A stretch of DNA of 64,000 bases from Ctenosaura bakeri. Its lineage: Eukaryota; Chordata; Lepidosauria; Squamata; Iguanidae. The notes under the pieces are model-generated. The model was not told the origin of the DNA, did not search any database, and saw only the letters and a program-made list of their open reading frames with translations. Positions 19,711 through 31,727 of this stretch are shown piece by piece. The stretch lies in the NCBI GenBank assembly GCA_948474755.1, contig CAOLHI010000929.1:248001-312000 (forward strand), given 5' to 3'. Position numbers and translations under genes: made by a program. Numbering within the stretch: the first letter of the stretch is position 1; the number at the start of each line of letters is the position of its first letter.

Positions 19711-21027
19711 CCAGTGGGTTTAAATTTAGTTTTAATCCATGAACCATGTCCCCAAATGACTGAAAAGCTGGATCTGCATCTATTTTCTTCTTAGCTGCTC
19801 TATTCCTTCTTATGTTTCTACCTCCAAAATTGCCATTTCTGCTTTTAATGTTAAATGAGTAGTTTAATGGCCTGAATGATTTGAGTGTTGCATCTGTATG
19901 TATTTATTTTTAGAACCAAAATATGACTGGAAAAATAATGTTTTGGTATTCTCAGCTTTTTCTGAGTACGTGGTAAAATCTTGTTGAACGGTAACTTCAT
20001 TCCTGCCCTCCACTATGTAAAATTCAAAGTATTCCTTTACTAATGTAGTGCCTTAAATGGATTCTTCTCCATAGCCAGTTTTCAAAAAAGTTTCAGAAGA
20101 AGAGAAAATCTGAGAACCATAATACTGTTTCTTGGGAGCAATATAAGAGAAGTAAAAGCTGAGCCCAAAATGGACAGGGATGAACTGAAATACCAACAGT
20201 GTGTTCTAGCTTCTCCATTATGACCAATTGTAGGTATCGGTACAAAGAATATATAAAGCTCTGCCTGTTAATACTTTGCTGTCTTGACACTGCTGAGCAC
20301 AAGCCAAGCCATAGCTGTCTTATAGCTGTATATTGTTCAGTATGATGGATTTTTAAGATCTCTTTTCCCCTGCCTGCCTTGCCCCTGAATCCGATAGAGT
20401 CTTATGGTTTCTTGTCTTGGCCCCATGTGGAAATTTATATGTAACAAATGTGGGTGTTGAAAAGAGGAAGTCTACTCATCAATGGTAACTCAAGTGCTGG
20501 TACTTTACCACACCTCAGAAAATCTCTTCTTGGACCACAAGTTCCCAGAATCTTCCAGTCAATTGGCTGAGGATTCTGCGAATTATCACCCCAAAATTTT
20601 TTTTTGAGCATTTTGTGCTGCACATAATCAGGGCCCCCATTTGATCCTCCCCATGCTTGCTTAGGTATGGAGGGCACTTTTGTGAAAAGGGCTTATGTCA
20701 TAACTGTTCCAAGGCTCACTATATAGATTTCCCTTATCATATGGAGGCTTCCTGTGTGACTGCCAAACTTTCGTGATGATCATGTGGATGTTCTCCTTGT
20801 GGTTGGGAGGTGGCATACGGCTAGCTGCTATCTGGATCAGTGGCTACTAGGGTACTGTTTCCATTGTTTTCAGAGTGGGTGTTATATGAATGCACTTACA
20901 CTTAAATTCTTTGCATTCCAACTGACAGGAAAATTTTCATTTTCACACTTGATTCTAGTAGCTCTGTCCAATGATGCTTTTGAAACTGGACCAAGTACCA
21001 GTTGCCTGTGGAGAAAGAGGTAGATGG
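19711..21027. other. Intergenic, nothing recognised
   Basis: There is no coding segment or named repeat in this stretch. A longer SPINT1 3' UTR isoform cannot be excluded for its first part. Confidence 0.4.
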
Positions 21028-21031
21028 CTAT

Positions 21032-21966
21032 TGTTACCCTGCTTGCTGGGGGTCCCTTAAGGGGGTTCCCAACGCCTGTCAAAATTATCACTTGTGGGGA
21101 AAATTAGCTATGAACACTACTTTAGCAATGCAAAGAGGGCAGGGTAATTAAGGATCTTTTACCCAATGTTTACGGGGTCAGGCTCAGTCAGAAATCACAC
21201 GAAAAGGTCCAGTGAATGACTTTATTGAATAGTAATAGTTCGCACTAACACAAACACGCACACATGCATCCAAGAGCTAATATAAATAAAGAGTGGAAAT
21301 AAGATAGAGGAATTCTTGAGGGATTCGCAGCTTGGGTGATACTGCACCTCTTCCTGAAGTCCTTGGTCCAGGAAGCAGTGATCGAACACCAGCTCAGCAA
21401 AGAGACACTGAGGATCCCAGGGGACCGGTCAGTTGGTAAGACTGGGAGGCATCATACTCATTGCCTCGCCTTTCTCTCCTGCCTGACTAGCCCAAAAACA
21501 GGGACTATTTGTAGGAAAAATTTACTTTGAAGGCAAATCCTTTCCTGGGGAAAACAAACAGGGACAGAAAAGAAAAAGAACTCCGCATTTGCCATTTCTC
21601 TGATATCAGAAGATAACAAGGTGTCATCCCAGTAACAGCATCTTCCTCTGCTTTGAAGCAACGGTCTGAGTTTCTGGAGATGGATTTGATAAGGTTTTAT
21701 TGCTTCCAGTGCCCAACTTTCCGGGAACACTTTTACTCCCTTCAAGTGGACTCCTTAAAGGTTAAAGATCTTTTGTCCACCATGGGTTATCACAACATGA
21801 GGTCTCCTGTGTCTATGTGACTGGGGATTTTACTTGCCTGATCTGGTCCATTTGATTGTACGACCGTTATTGCCTACGTGCACATTTGGGTGACCTCTCT
21901 AGTGGGTTAGATTAATTTTATATCAAAGTTGTAGACCCCGGGACAGGCTTTACCAAGGGGGCAGCA
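21032..21966 (-). mobile_element. Solo LTR (minus), 4-bp target duplication CTAT
   Basis: It starts TGTTACCCTG and ends GCAGCA, flanked by CTAT on both sides (21028-21031 and 21967-21970). The first 200 bases are related to the LTRs at 42133 and 58742 (GGGGGTCCC, then GAGGGCAGGGTAA and GGATCTTTTACCC). Read on the minus strand it has AATAAA (complement of TTTATT near 21220-21225). No internal region is attached. Confidence 0.65.
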
Positions 21967-22118
21967 CTATTCTCTGAAGTCAGTTTGATGTCTTCTCTGA
22001 ATGGAAATGTGCATAGCTCTGTCTTTTTCTTTGGAAATACTCTCAGTTATGAAGGTGAGGGAAAGAGCAGAAATACTTCTGTATTTCCCCCTTTTGGGAT
22101 GGTGGCATGTCATTTTGT

Positions 22119-22148
22119 TTTGTGTGTGTGTGTGTTTGTGTGCGTGTG

Positions 22149-22228
<80 letters not shown>
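22119..22228 (+). repeat. Compound (TG)n(TA)n microsatellite
   Basis: About 80 bases of alternating TG with rare interruptions run into about 30 bases of TA. Apparent long reading frames here are repeat artefacts. Confidence 0.97.
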
Positions 22229-22232
<4 letters not shown>

Positions 22233-22324
22233 GAATTTTTACTTGGATGCAAATCACTGGTGGCTGAGATCAACAGCTGCCAGCTGTTTACAGGGAGCAA
22301 ATGTATAAAGTGTGGAACTGCCTA

Positions 22325-22526
22325 GGCCATTTCTGCACTAGATTGTTATAGTGCTATTATTCCACTTTCAGCCTTCTATGGAATCCTGGCATTTGCAGTT
22401 TAGGGAGGGACCTTTAGAATTCTCAACCAGAAAGCTCTTTGGCCTCTGTAAACCACAAGCCCCAGAATTCCACAGGATGTTGAAAGTGGAATAATAGCCC
22501 TATAACAGTATAGTGCAGAAATGGCC
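22325..22526. mobile_element. Palindromic DNA element (shared-TIR family)
   Basis: Both termini are perfect: GGCCATTTCTGCAC and its complement GTGCAGAAATGGCC. The arms carry ATAGTGCTATTATTCCACTT and the inverted counterpart. Target duplication is not clear (CTA versus TAA). Confidence 0.88.
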
Positions 22527-22529
22527 TAA

Positions 22530-23100
22530 GTCAGCTCAGAAAAATGGCAAAATGGAGTGAAGAAGGTAATGATAGGATTTGCAATTGTGCCTATAAGGGT
22601 GGAGACAAATCAATCACTCATTGTCTCTGTAGTTAGTAGATCATGTAATCTTGTTAGTTTTGCACTTCTGCCTCCCCTCCCTCCAAACTCTCACTGCTCT
22701 CTGAGCCCTCAAGGTCTGGATTTCTCTCCCTTAGTAAATAATAATTTTAATAAAATATTTTCTTTTTATCTAATTTGCTTAAAAATTGGGTCTTTTTTCT
22801 AATCCAGGATTCCTCTCAGCAACTTAAAATTGTTCTGGTGAATTGTTGTGGAAATGCCTCAGGGAAAAGAAGAGGCAACAAGACTTTTCATAACAGAAGT
22901 GACTTCATTAGTCACGCAGGCAGTAGAAATGGCAGATTCAGTATTGATATTCAACTAAGTAGCAATTATGCTAGAGAGATACTGGTTGGAGATTATTTCT
23001 CGGTATTAGGGCCCAGTACTGAGCAAGAGAAGGGTGTAGCCTGAAACTAGGTCTGCTAGTCAGACTAGTTTGGAACAATGAGAAAACCCAACAACAAGTA
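22530..23100. other. Intergenic, nothing recognised
   Basis: No repeat family or conserved coding segment could be identified. Confidence 0.4.
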
Positions 23101-23104
23101 ATTG

Positions 23105-23235
23105 GAAACGCAGGAAGCTGAACTACACTGAGTCAGACCATTGGTCCATCTAGCCCAGTACTGTCAATTCATATTGGTCAAAATGTCTCATCTTTCAGGC
23201 AAGATTTTTTAACTAGCCTTACCTGGAAATTCCTG
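23105..23235 (+). repeat. Dispersed squamate repeat fragment, family unknown
   Basis: The words GAGTCAGACCATTGGTCCAT and CTAGCCCAGTACTGTC belong to a repeat frequent in reptile genomes. I cannot assign its class. Confidence 0.45.
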
Positions 23236-23384
23236 ATGGTCCCAACACTGCTTACCTTCCAAAACTAGATGAAAGTAGGAAAGTATGGTGGTATAATTCT
23301 GCTTATAACCTATGGTTACTAAGGATGAATATAGTATGTATTGTATTTTAGTAGCAATGTACTTGAGTAAAAGCAGTATTGTAA

Positions 23385-23560
23385 TATACCTTAGTACCTG
23401 AATGGGAGGCTGGCAATGAATACAAGATGCTTTAGGCTATAATTCAGAAGAAAGAACTGGCAAAACCACCTCTGAGTATTCCTTGCCTAAGGAAACCCTA
23501 TCAAATTCATGGGGTTGCCACAAGTCAACAGGTAACTTGAAGGCACATACACATGTAACA
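23385..23560 (+). mobile_element. 5S rRNA-headed SINE, 5'-truncated
   Basis: CTTAGTACCTGAATGGGAGG matches the 5S internal region. It is followed by GGCTATAATTCAGAAGAAAG and the tail GTTGCCACAAGTCAACAGG. Confidence 0.7.
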
Positions 23561-24037
23561 CACAACATTTGACTTGATTATTGCAGTGGCATAACTGTTT
23601 ATTGTGTAGTACCCACAAGCTAGGCTTATCCTCTCACAAAAGTTACAATACAATCCTACATGTCTACTCAGAAATTAATTTACTAATTTGGATAGGACTG
23701 CAGTCTTAAGAAATCGGGTGGCCATGGGGACAGTACTCTATTTGAAGATGTTTTCTACTGAAAAGGAGGGACTGAATTTTTCTGTCTTCAAATAGAACCT
23801 TATCAATAGCTGAGCAGATAGATTGATGGGTCTTCTGGTCACAGGTCCCACAATGCTGAGATGTACTGCCTCTTAAATTATAGTGACTATTTCTGAAATT
23901 GCAGTTATACACAAGCAGTTGAGCCTCTATTTTGACCCTTCCTTTGATGGCACATGTTGACATGAAAGCGGCCACTCTACCAAATCAAGATGCTTGACTA
24001 AAGTGGGACTAAAACAGAGATGAACATTACGTATCCC

Positions 24038-24125
24038 TACAGGTGTTGGATTGCAACTCCCAGCATTCTTCACTGTTGGCTATGCTGGTCAGGGCTGCTG
24101 GGAGCTTCAGTCACCTGGAAGGTTG
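24038..24125. repeat. Dispersed repeat fragment (GGATTGCAACTCCCAGCATT)
   Basis: This unclassified repeat recurs, more diverged, at 25282-25362 and 58440-58545. The shared theme is a TGCAACTCCCA word and its complement TGGGAGTTGCA on opposite sides of a CCAATGGT-like centre. Confidence 0.45.
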
Positions 24126-25928
24126 TACAATGTGGCCTAAACAGATAAAGCATCCTCTCATAAGAAACATCTCAAGGAAAATGTAGATCTGTGACACTAA
24201 ACACCATCACTTTTCTTCCTCTACATGATTTTTTTACCAATTTTGTCTGATGAAAAAGACATTGAACATTGTAAGCTAGTATGATGTACTTTATACTTTT
24301 TGGTTGGTCTAATAAAGATATCAACAGAATGTGTACAATAGGAACTTCTGGCCCCTTTAGGACTGATTAAGAGAAAGAAGTTTGTAGAATTGTTTTTGTA
24401 AAGTCAATCTACAAAAGCCTATGCTACAAACTTTCCCAGTTGCAAAGGTGCTAATGAGATGTGTTTGTATACTGATACAGAATAACATGACTATTCTTTG
24501 AATATGCCCATAATGTTTATTTTGAATTTGACTGTATTGTCACCAAAGTTACTCTCTTGTGTGTGTGTGTGTGTGTTGTAAGATGTGTATGAAGAAAAAA
24601 GGGTGGTATAGAAAGTAGTTAGTGGTGAATGGGAATACTAAAAGGGTAATTGAATTTATACATTTTTAATTTTTAAAGCAAGTATACCCCTTTTTCCCCA
24701 ATACCTCTAAGTATGGCTTACATTAAAACCAGAACAAAATAGGAATGCCTCTGTCTTATGCCAAGTGGCATAAGACTGTGGCATTAATTTGCATTCATGG
24801 TAGACCGGTGGAGAAGGCTTTGGCCCATCGCTTAGAAAGACAGGCTGGGGTGCTGATTTCTGAAAAAGCCAACTGTGAGGAAGTTGTCTAACCTACCTGC
24901 CAGGCAGCCAAAACAGTGTTGTTCTACCTGGCATTCAGTGTTTGAAATTGCTGTTTTAATGTTTTAAAACTGAATTCTGAGGTTGATTTTAGACTCCTTT
25001 TAGGATTTAAAGAGTATTTTAATGTGTTTAAACTTGTTTTTATCTCTGTATTGTTTTAAGTGTTTTTAATTGTTCACCAGCTTGGGAGCCCTTGTGGGCT
25101 GGGAAGCAATACAGAAACCCATGAATGAGTGAAGGAAAATACTTTTTCTATGGGCACACTTACAGAGACAACACTCTTCACTGATGTGGATCTGGATGTT
25201 GTGGGAAGTGTTGCAGAGGAATAAGCATTCCCCTTCAAAGAGGTCCTGGCTTCCCTTTAAGGTTGAGGAGGGAATCGTGCAAACCTCTAGATGTTGGACT
25301 GCAAGTTCCAACAGCCCTAGCCGACATAGCCAATGCTGAGGAATACTGGGATTTGCAGCCTAGTAAGCTGAAGAGTTGCATGTTTCCCAGTCCTGCTTGA
25401 AGGAAACCAAAAGTCCTAATTATATATATCATTATGAAGGTGAGGTCATTTTTTTCTAGAAAAGCTTGGGCAGTGTATTTTCACAGAGAAAAGAAGGTCC
25501 TGACAGTGTCCCTGTAAGAACAACTACTAATTGTAGTACTCCTGGGGAAACAATAATTACAAATGGCTTGAAGACTGAGGAGTGGTACGTACAGGCAGGG
25601 CCTGCATGACACTGTTGTAGCATTGGCATGCTGTTCAGACTGTCAGCGTTTTTCAAAAAAATAAGCAGGAGAAAGCTATTTTTTTTCCCCTTTCAGTTTG
25701 GGTGTGACTGTTTAAGACAACTCCCACCTTTCACTTTAATCTTCATCTGACAGGTGACAATACAAGGTTTATAAATAAAAGAAACAATGAGATCATACTA
25801 CTCTTCCTAAAGTTGCTAGAAACTGGAAAAGCAAAAAAGTTGCAATTTTTTTTTAACTTAAGGCCCGCATAGGTTTACTGCCTCTGAAAATCATTTTCAG
25901 GAGGTGAGGGCTGGAAACTTATTTCTCA

Positions 25929-26133
25929 CTTGGTGTTGTGTGCCTTCAAGTCATTTCTGACTTGACCCTAAGGTGACCCTAAGATGAATCTTATCATGAG
26001 TTTTTCCTGGGCTGAAAATGTGTGAGGTACTCAAGGTGACCCAGTGGGTTTCCATGGCCAAGCAGGGAATCACATCCTAGTCTCCAGGGTTGTAGCCCAG
26101 TGCTCAAGCTACTACACCATGCTAGTTCTCTGT
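25929..26133 (-). mobile_element. Sauria-type SINE
   Basis: This is an inverted copy: TGCCTTCAAGTCATTTCTGA, TGACCCAGTGGGTTTCCATG and CTACACCATGCTAG. It contains a short extra ACCCTAAGGTG repetition. Confidence 0.85.
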
Positions 26134-26784
26134 TTGTCACTTACTACAGTGTAAGTCATTTTTTGGACCAGGGCATATAGTGATGGGGTATGGTAGCAAT
26201 ATGACTCCCCAAACTTCCTCTGTCCTGCAGCATTACACAGCTTCTATCAGCTGGCTTCCTTCCATGTAAGATGCTTTAAATTGGGGGGAAGGGATTCTCA
26301 GATACACACCTGAATGTGGTGAGGGAATTTCAGAGTGACAGGGAGGTTGAGAGCAGTACCATCAAGAGGTTAGACTGTATTAAGAGGCTAGAGTCCTAAC
26401 AGGCTCAAACAAGGCAGATGCTCAAAGCAGGGACACCAGACTGAGACGAATCCATCTTCTTCACAAAGTAACAGCCACATTTGCAGAACAGAACCGAAAG
26501 TTCTAATGGTGAGGCATTGCTGAACCATCTCTGAATAGCTTTTACTTTGAACACCCCGTGAAGAGACAGAAACAAAATTGCTAAAAACAGGGGGATGGCA
26601 AAAGAATGTAAGACTAGTGTGTGTATACGGCAAGAGAGATTGCTTAGCAGCTAGTGTCGTATACTGGAGCCATCCTGAACAGAAGAAATAACAAAGGGTC
26701 ACACTCCTCCCAGGAAATGTGGAGGTGCTTGTAACAGCATGTCAGCCTGTTAAGAGGGTGAAGTTCTCAAAGGGACAATACCAT
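26134..26784. other. Intergenic, nothing recognised
   Basis: No gene or repeat could be named in this stretch. Confidence 0.4.
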
Positions 26785-26870
26785 GGCCATTTCCGCACTA
26801 GACTGTTATAGCACTATTATTCCACTTTCAACATCCTATGGAATCCTGGAGTTTGCAGTTTAGGGAGGCA
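26785..26870. mobile_element. Left arm of a palindromic DNA element
   Basis: GGCCATTTCCGCAC is followed by the usual TTATAGCACTATTATTCC and CCTATGGAATCCTGG words. The second arm is missing. Confidence 0.75.
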
Positions 26871-27939
26871 CTAAACTCTTAACATCTCTAACATTTTAAA
26901 TGTTATCAATAAACTATGGACTAGAATTCATTGTCTCATGCGAATCTTAACCAGAACTTTGTCATGTATCTAATGATGTGGATGGCATGCACAAAAACAT
27001 ATGTCCTAATAAATTGGTAACAAGTTTGGCTTGTCTTTAAGATGCCTCAAGATGCTTCATTATTTTTGCTCCAACGGACAATAACAGGGGGCCATCCCTT
27101 TGCAAGTGTTCACACATTTCCTTGTTGTGGTTTTTCTTCAGAAAAGTATGCGCTCTGTTGCCCTCCCACTGGGTATAGTGGGGAATGAGAACAAAGCTGT
27201 TAAAGAATTCAAATCATTATTGGTAGGCCAGACTGCAGTCTGAAAAACACAAGCCAAACCTACATGTACTTACCTCAAAGTAATTTTCACTGCTCAAGAA
27301 TTAGGGGGCAACCCCATTAGAACGTAACACCAAGAAGCAAAGTACTCTTGAGAATATGCAAAGGAAGCCTTCCAGCTACTGAAAGAGAGAGAGTGAGGAG
27401 GAAAGGTGAAAGAGAAAGGGTAATTCTATACATAAGGGCAAAGAAACATCCAGAAAACACTCATGTAAGGCATAAGCATGCTTTCTAACTCTTCCTGTTT
27501 GGCAGGTTCAACCCTGGTTAATTGGTTAATCCTGTTCCCCCCTTCATCCTTGGCTATTTCAATTGCTGACAAATGAGTACAAAGCAAAGAAGTAGTTTGC
27601 CCTCAGTTAACTCAGGAAGAGGAGAAGAGGGGGATTAGTTTCTCCCTTAACTCAGTATATAAATTCCAGGATTTATCTACTTAAAGCAGTTGTTTTGTGT
27701 GTTATTCCTCATTAATAACTTTTGTCCTCTTGTTCCCTGGCCACACCTTTTGTCTACATTTTGATATGGCTGAGCCTCACGTGTCCCAGTTTTAATCTAC
27801 GAAATGTTGGAAGGTGTGGGTGTGATAGCAGCCAGGCAGATTTGTTGTTAGATGGGCAGAACCAAGCCAGGTGCAAATCATCATTTCATTTGTGGTCAGA
27901 ATTGGTACACTTAAAAAATGGCAGCATAAAAAGACCTCT

Positions 27940-27960
27940 GGCCATTTCCTCACTAGCCTT

Positions 27961-27998
<38 letters not shown>

Positions 27999-28142
27999 AT
28001 TATTATTAATATTATCCCTCTTTCAGCATCCTATGGAATCCTGGAATCCTCAAAGGCCCTGCCCTAAACTGCAAACCCCAGGATTCCATAGGATTTTGAA
28101 AGTGGAATAATAGCACTAGGATAGTCTAGTGTGGAAATGGCC
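27940..28142. mobile_element. Palindromic DNA element carrying a (TTG)n expansion
   Basis: Termini are GGCCATTTCCTCAC and GTGTGGAAATGGCC, with flanking TCT and TTT (2 of 3). A (TTG)n(TTA)n microsatellite (27960-28010) replaces the outer part of the left arm. Confidence 0.8.
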
Positions 28143-28721
28143 TTTGCCTGGAAACACCCAAATTGAGACAGTCAGGCCTTCCTCTGTAGAAAGGCCTTAG
28201 GTCTCCCCGCTATGCCTCTTTTTGTTCTGTAAAAATGCAATTCTGGTTCTAATTCTTTCATCAGATATGCTTTCTCCTACAATACTTTGCATGGCAGGTT
28301 GCTTGTTTTTTCAAAGCAATGAAAGCTCTGCATGTATGGTGGCTTCTTCACGTGTAAAGTTTTTATTTCTTAAAAAAACCCGAGAAATATGTTTGTGCTG
28401 AGAAAACCACAGCACTGCTTACAAGCTGAGTGGATTCAGGGGCATGGGTAAGAGAAAAACAGGTTGATAGTGGCTCAGGTAGGTGCAACTGAACTTTAGT
28501 GAGAGAAAACATTGCTTTTTGATGAGAATTTGCTGTACCAGTTATTTATATTATTTTTTTAAAAAATATATCTATCCATGCCAATTGTCCCTCGAGAACT
28601 GAGGGGGAAAGAGGATATTAAGTGAATTAGCTTACAAGGATCAAAACTTCAGGCCTTTACCAAGGGGGAAAATGCATAAATGTTATCTCCTGCGGACAGA
28701 GGGCAGTATTGCACAACCTAA

Positions 28722-29159
28722 TGAAAGAGTTAAATTCAGAGAAGTACTGCATGAGTAGAAAAATAAGTGAATTGGACAGCAGATGTCCCTGCCTTATCTC
28801 GGTTTGAAAGTATGATTGGCCTTGTAACACTATGCTTAGGTGCCTGAGAAGTAAAAGGGAGTCAAGCATACTCTTTTGCCTCATCTTTTGTCAGTCATTT
28901 GGTGACTGAGGCCTTTGTTCCCTTGTTTTGGGGGTGGTATTAAGCTCCAAATGTAATGGCTGACGTAGACTAGAAATGTGATTGATTGCTGACGCTGTTG
29001 ACCAAAGGTATAAGAACTAAGTGTTTTAATCAATCGGGGCTGGCAGTTTTGGACATTATATATCCGCTGCTTGCCCTGCGCAGTAAATAAATGGTTTGGA
29101 AAATAAAGCTTTCTGTTTTGGAACAACCTGAAGGTCTTCATCATTTCCTTGCCACTACA
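28722..29159 (+). repeat. 5' LTR of the endogenous retrovirus
   Basis: 438 bp, TG...CA. A TATA-like ATTATATATCC lies near 29054-29064 and AATAAA signals follow about 30-50 bases later, giving a very short R region. It differs from the 3' LTR by A versus G in GTGCCTGRGAAG. Confidence 0.93.
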
Positions 29160-29163
29160 TTTT

Positions 29164-29181
29164 TGGTGCATTGGCCGGGAA
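29164..29181 (+). other. Primer-binding site, tRNA-Gly
   Basis: TGGTGCATTGGCCGGGAA is the exact complement of the last 18 bases (with CCA) of vertebrate tRNA-Gly(GCC). It lies four bases after the 5' LTR. Confidence 0.88.
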
Positions 29182-29849
29182 GTGAATTGGTTTCACCAAC
29201 TGGTCAATCAGATCTTGAACACCCTGAATGTCAATAATGACTGAGTATGTTCTCATGGGCTAAGCTTAGGAGACTATCCCAATTGTTATGTAAAGTTTGA
29301 AATCCCTGAATCTCTACAGGCATGCCCAGGAAAGCATCCCAATGTTGACTTTTCCTTTAGTTATAGCAATGGTTTTATTGAGGTTATATGGGAAAAGGGG
29401 GGCCTGGTCCTCCATAAATGAGTTCTAGAAAGAAACCAGCTTTTACAATGGTAAATGGGTATATGGTTTGTCTTCTGGGATGAGTTGGTGTGGCCACTGA
29501 GGGTATCCCCTTTCACCCAGGGCACCAACCAATGAAGGTAGCCCAGCATGAAATTGGTTGAACTGTCTTACTATTGTGTAAATGAATTTGATTGTGAAGA
29601 GGGAAAATACATTTAGCAGTATTCAATGTTAGAAAGTCATTCTTGTACTCTGCAGGCATGTGGACATGATTATCTGGTTCCCTAAGTAAGTATGGGTAAA
29701 AGACACTGTTTGTAGAATTGCTTTGTGCATAAATAATGGCCTTACTAAATCTGCTTTTCTGTACTCTGCATGTTAAATAGTTTTCAATCTGTAATGATTA
29801 GAGTAATAGAGGGAAAGGCTGCAGTATATGCTTTGATTGAAATCTCTCT

Positions 29850-30035
29850 GTGTTTGAAAGGAATACAATGGTACTCTGTGAGACAGTGTTAGGGAGGATG
29901 GAATTGTGCACAATAAATCTTTCCCCTAAAACCGTGGGTCTGAAAGCCCTGTTCACAGGTTTTGTATACCTGACTGCTGGAGGAATCCTACTGCTGCTAT
30001 GTAGCTTTTGCTGCTATGTATCCTTTGTGTTATAA
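29850..30035 (+). pseudogene. Possible env transmembrane remnant inside the retrovirus
   Basis: A 61-codon open frame near the 3' end of the internal region has a hydrophobic segment at about residues 33-58 rich in Leu and Gly, followed by Cys residues. Its position before the 3' LTR fits the end of a retroviral env gene. No surface subunit or fusion-peptide region is recognisable. The assignment is an inference from position and hydrophobicity. Confidence 0.4.
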
Positions 30036-30089
30036 AGGCAATAGGGAAATAGCGCATGCTTCAAATTGCAAGGAATTGAATTTGGCATG

Positions 30090-30099
30090 AAGGGGGGAA
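30090..30099 (+). other. Polypurine tract
   Basis: AAGGGGGGAA directly abuts the TG of the 3' LTR, as needed for plus-strand priming. Confidence 0.8.
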
Positions 30100-30537
30100 T
30101 GAAAGAGTTAAATTCAGAGAAGTACTGCATGAGTAGAAAAATAAGTGAATTGGACAGCAGATGTCCCTGCCTTATCTCGGTTTGAAAGTATGATTGGCCT
30201 TGTAACACTATGCTTAGGTGCCTGGGAAGTAAAAGGGAGTCAAGCATACTCTTTTGCCTCATCTTTTGTCAGTCATTTGGTGACTGAGGCCTTTGTTCCC
30301 TTGTTTTGGGGGTGGTATTAAGCTCCAAATGTAATGGCTGACGTAGACTAGAAATGTGATTGATTGCTGACGCTGTTGACCAAAGGTATAAGAACTAAGT
30401 GTTTTAATCAATCGGGGCTGGCAGTTTTGGACATTATATATCCGCTGCTTGCCCTGCGCAGTAAATAAATGGTTTGGAAAATAAAGCTTTCTGTTTTGGA
30501 ACAACCTGAAGGTCTTCATCATTTCCTTGCCACTACA
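30100..30537 (+). repeat. 3' LTR of the endogenous retrovirus
   Basis: 438 bp with the same boundaries as the 5' LTR and the same promoter and poly(A) motifs. It is followed by the CTAA target duplication. Confidence 0.93.
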
Positions 30538-30774
30538 CTAAGAGGGAACTTACTGAGAGAATTAAGTTTATGTGCTGTGAGTGTCACTCCCCTGATCACA
30601 GGTAATTATACTCTGACTTTAGATTAGCCTTCCTTAACTGGGTATCTCCCAAATATGCTGGACTACAATCTCTAGCCAATGCAGGGAAGTGAGAATGGGA
30701 GCTGTAGTCTAAGACATCTGAGGAGTGCCAGCTTGGAGAAGCCTGCTTTAGATGGATATGTGGTCACTAAAACA

Positions 30775-30912
30775 AAAGAGCCAGCATTGAACTATGACCC
30801 TGGAGACCAGAGTTCGATTCTCTGCTCAGCCATGGAAACCCACTTTGTAACGCTGGGTGTGTCACACCCCAAGAAAACCCTATGATAGATTCATGAAGAC
30901 ATGCCACCACAA
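30775..30912 (+). mobile_element. Sauria-type SINE, internally deleted
   Basis: GAGCCAGCATTGAAC and GACCAGAGTTCGATTC match the tRNA-like head, then CCATGGAAACCCACTTTG and CCAAGAAAACCCTATGATAG. The tail is lost. Confidence 0.75.
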
Positions 30913-31044
30913 CAAACAAAAACAAAAAATAGCCAGTGATTATTCTGTTTGATGATAATGTAGATGAACCAGTTTGGAGGATTAGTCAAAGTTTTGTTTC
31001 TGTGGTAAATTCTAGTTTGCTGGTCAGCAGATCTTTCATGCTAC

Positions 31045-31268
31045 ACAATATAACGTTATGATTCCACCTCAACTGCCATGGTTCCATCCTATGGAATCCT
31101 GGGGTGTGTAGTTTCCAGAGGTACTTAGAAACCTTTAATAGAGAGCTGTCGAGTTTTTATTCCAAAGAGCGCTCTAGAAGTCTGTAGGTGAGAATTCTAA
31201 ATATTTTACCAAAGTACAAGCCCCAGGATTCATCCGTGGCAGTTGAAGTGGAATCATAGTGCTGTAAC
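31045..31268. mobile_element. Palindromic element, diverged subfamily
   Basis: ATTCCACCTCAACTGCCATGG and CCGTGGCAGTTGAAGTGGAAT are inverted arms around a core with CCTATGGAATCCTGG. The outer GGCC termini are not preserved. It abuts the GC-rich element at 31272. Confidence 0.65.
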
Positions 31269-31271
31269 TAT

Positions 31272-31727
31272 GGCCTTTTCCGCACAGGCTTAAAGAAACA
31301 GTGCAGAGCATCCTCCAGAGAGGACGTCTACACCTGGGAGCAGACTGAGTCGGACCTACTTTGTGTAGTTCTGCAACTCAGCCCGCTCCTGAACGACCCG
31401 AAGTGGTCATTCAGCGTGCTTTTGAAAGACCACTTAAAACAAATCTTTCAAAAGCACGGAGCGCACCACTCCATGGCTGCGCTCCGGTGCAGATTTGCAG
31501 GCTCGCACCAGTGTGAGCCTGCAGATCTGCTGGGGGTGGGCTTTAGGCTGGCGAGCTTCACCGGTTGGTGGAGAGCCTCCACCAACCGGAAGCTGCCATT
31601 TTTGTCCCCGGAGCAGTGCAGAGCGCGGCCACGCACTGTTCCGGACCAGCTTGGACCCGCGGGTGGAACACAAAGGTCCAGTGAGTACCGGCATGGGGCG
31701 ATTCCCTCGCCCCATGTGGAAAAGGCC
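31272..31727. mobile_element. GC-rich non-autonomous DNA element, 456 bp, TSD TAT
   Basis: Termini are GGCCTTTTCCGCAC and GTGGAAAAGGCC, with TAT on both sides (31269-31271, 31728-31730). Inner hairpins include GCAGATTTGCAGGCTCGCACC against its complement, and GGTTGGTGGAG facing CTCCACCAACC. It is related to 32771-33266. Apparent long reading frames on both strands are due to GC content. Confidence 0.85.

Larger units (their letters stand above)
28722..30537 (+). mobile_element. Short endogenous retrovirus (LTR-internal-LTR)
   Basis: Two 438-bp direct repeats (28722-29159 and 30100-30537), each starting TG and ending CA, bracket 940 bp of internal sequence. The insertion is flanked by CTAA on both sides (28718-28721, 30538-30541). 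A primer-binding site for tRNA-Gly follows the first LTR and a polypurine tract precedes the second. The LTRs appear to differ at a single position, so integration is recent. The internal part is far too short for gag, pol and env and shows no protease, polymerase or integrase motif. It is therefore a deleted, non-autonomous copy that would depend on proteins from elsewhere. The 4-bp duplication is typical of gammaretrovirus-like elements. Confidence 0.92.

Noticed and set aside
21967..22308. Frames made of Cys-Val, His-Thr and Ile-Tyr repeats
   Set aside because: They are translations of the (TG)n(TA)n microsatellite.
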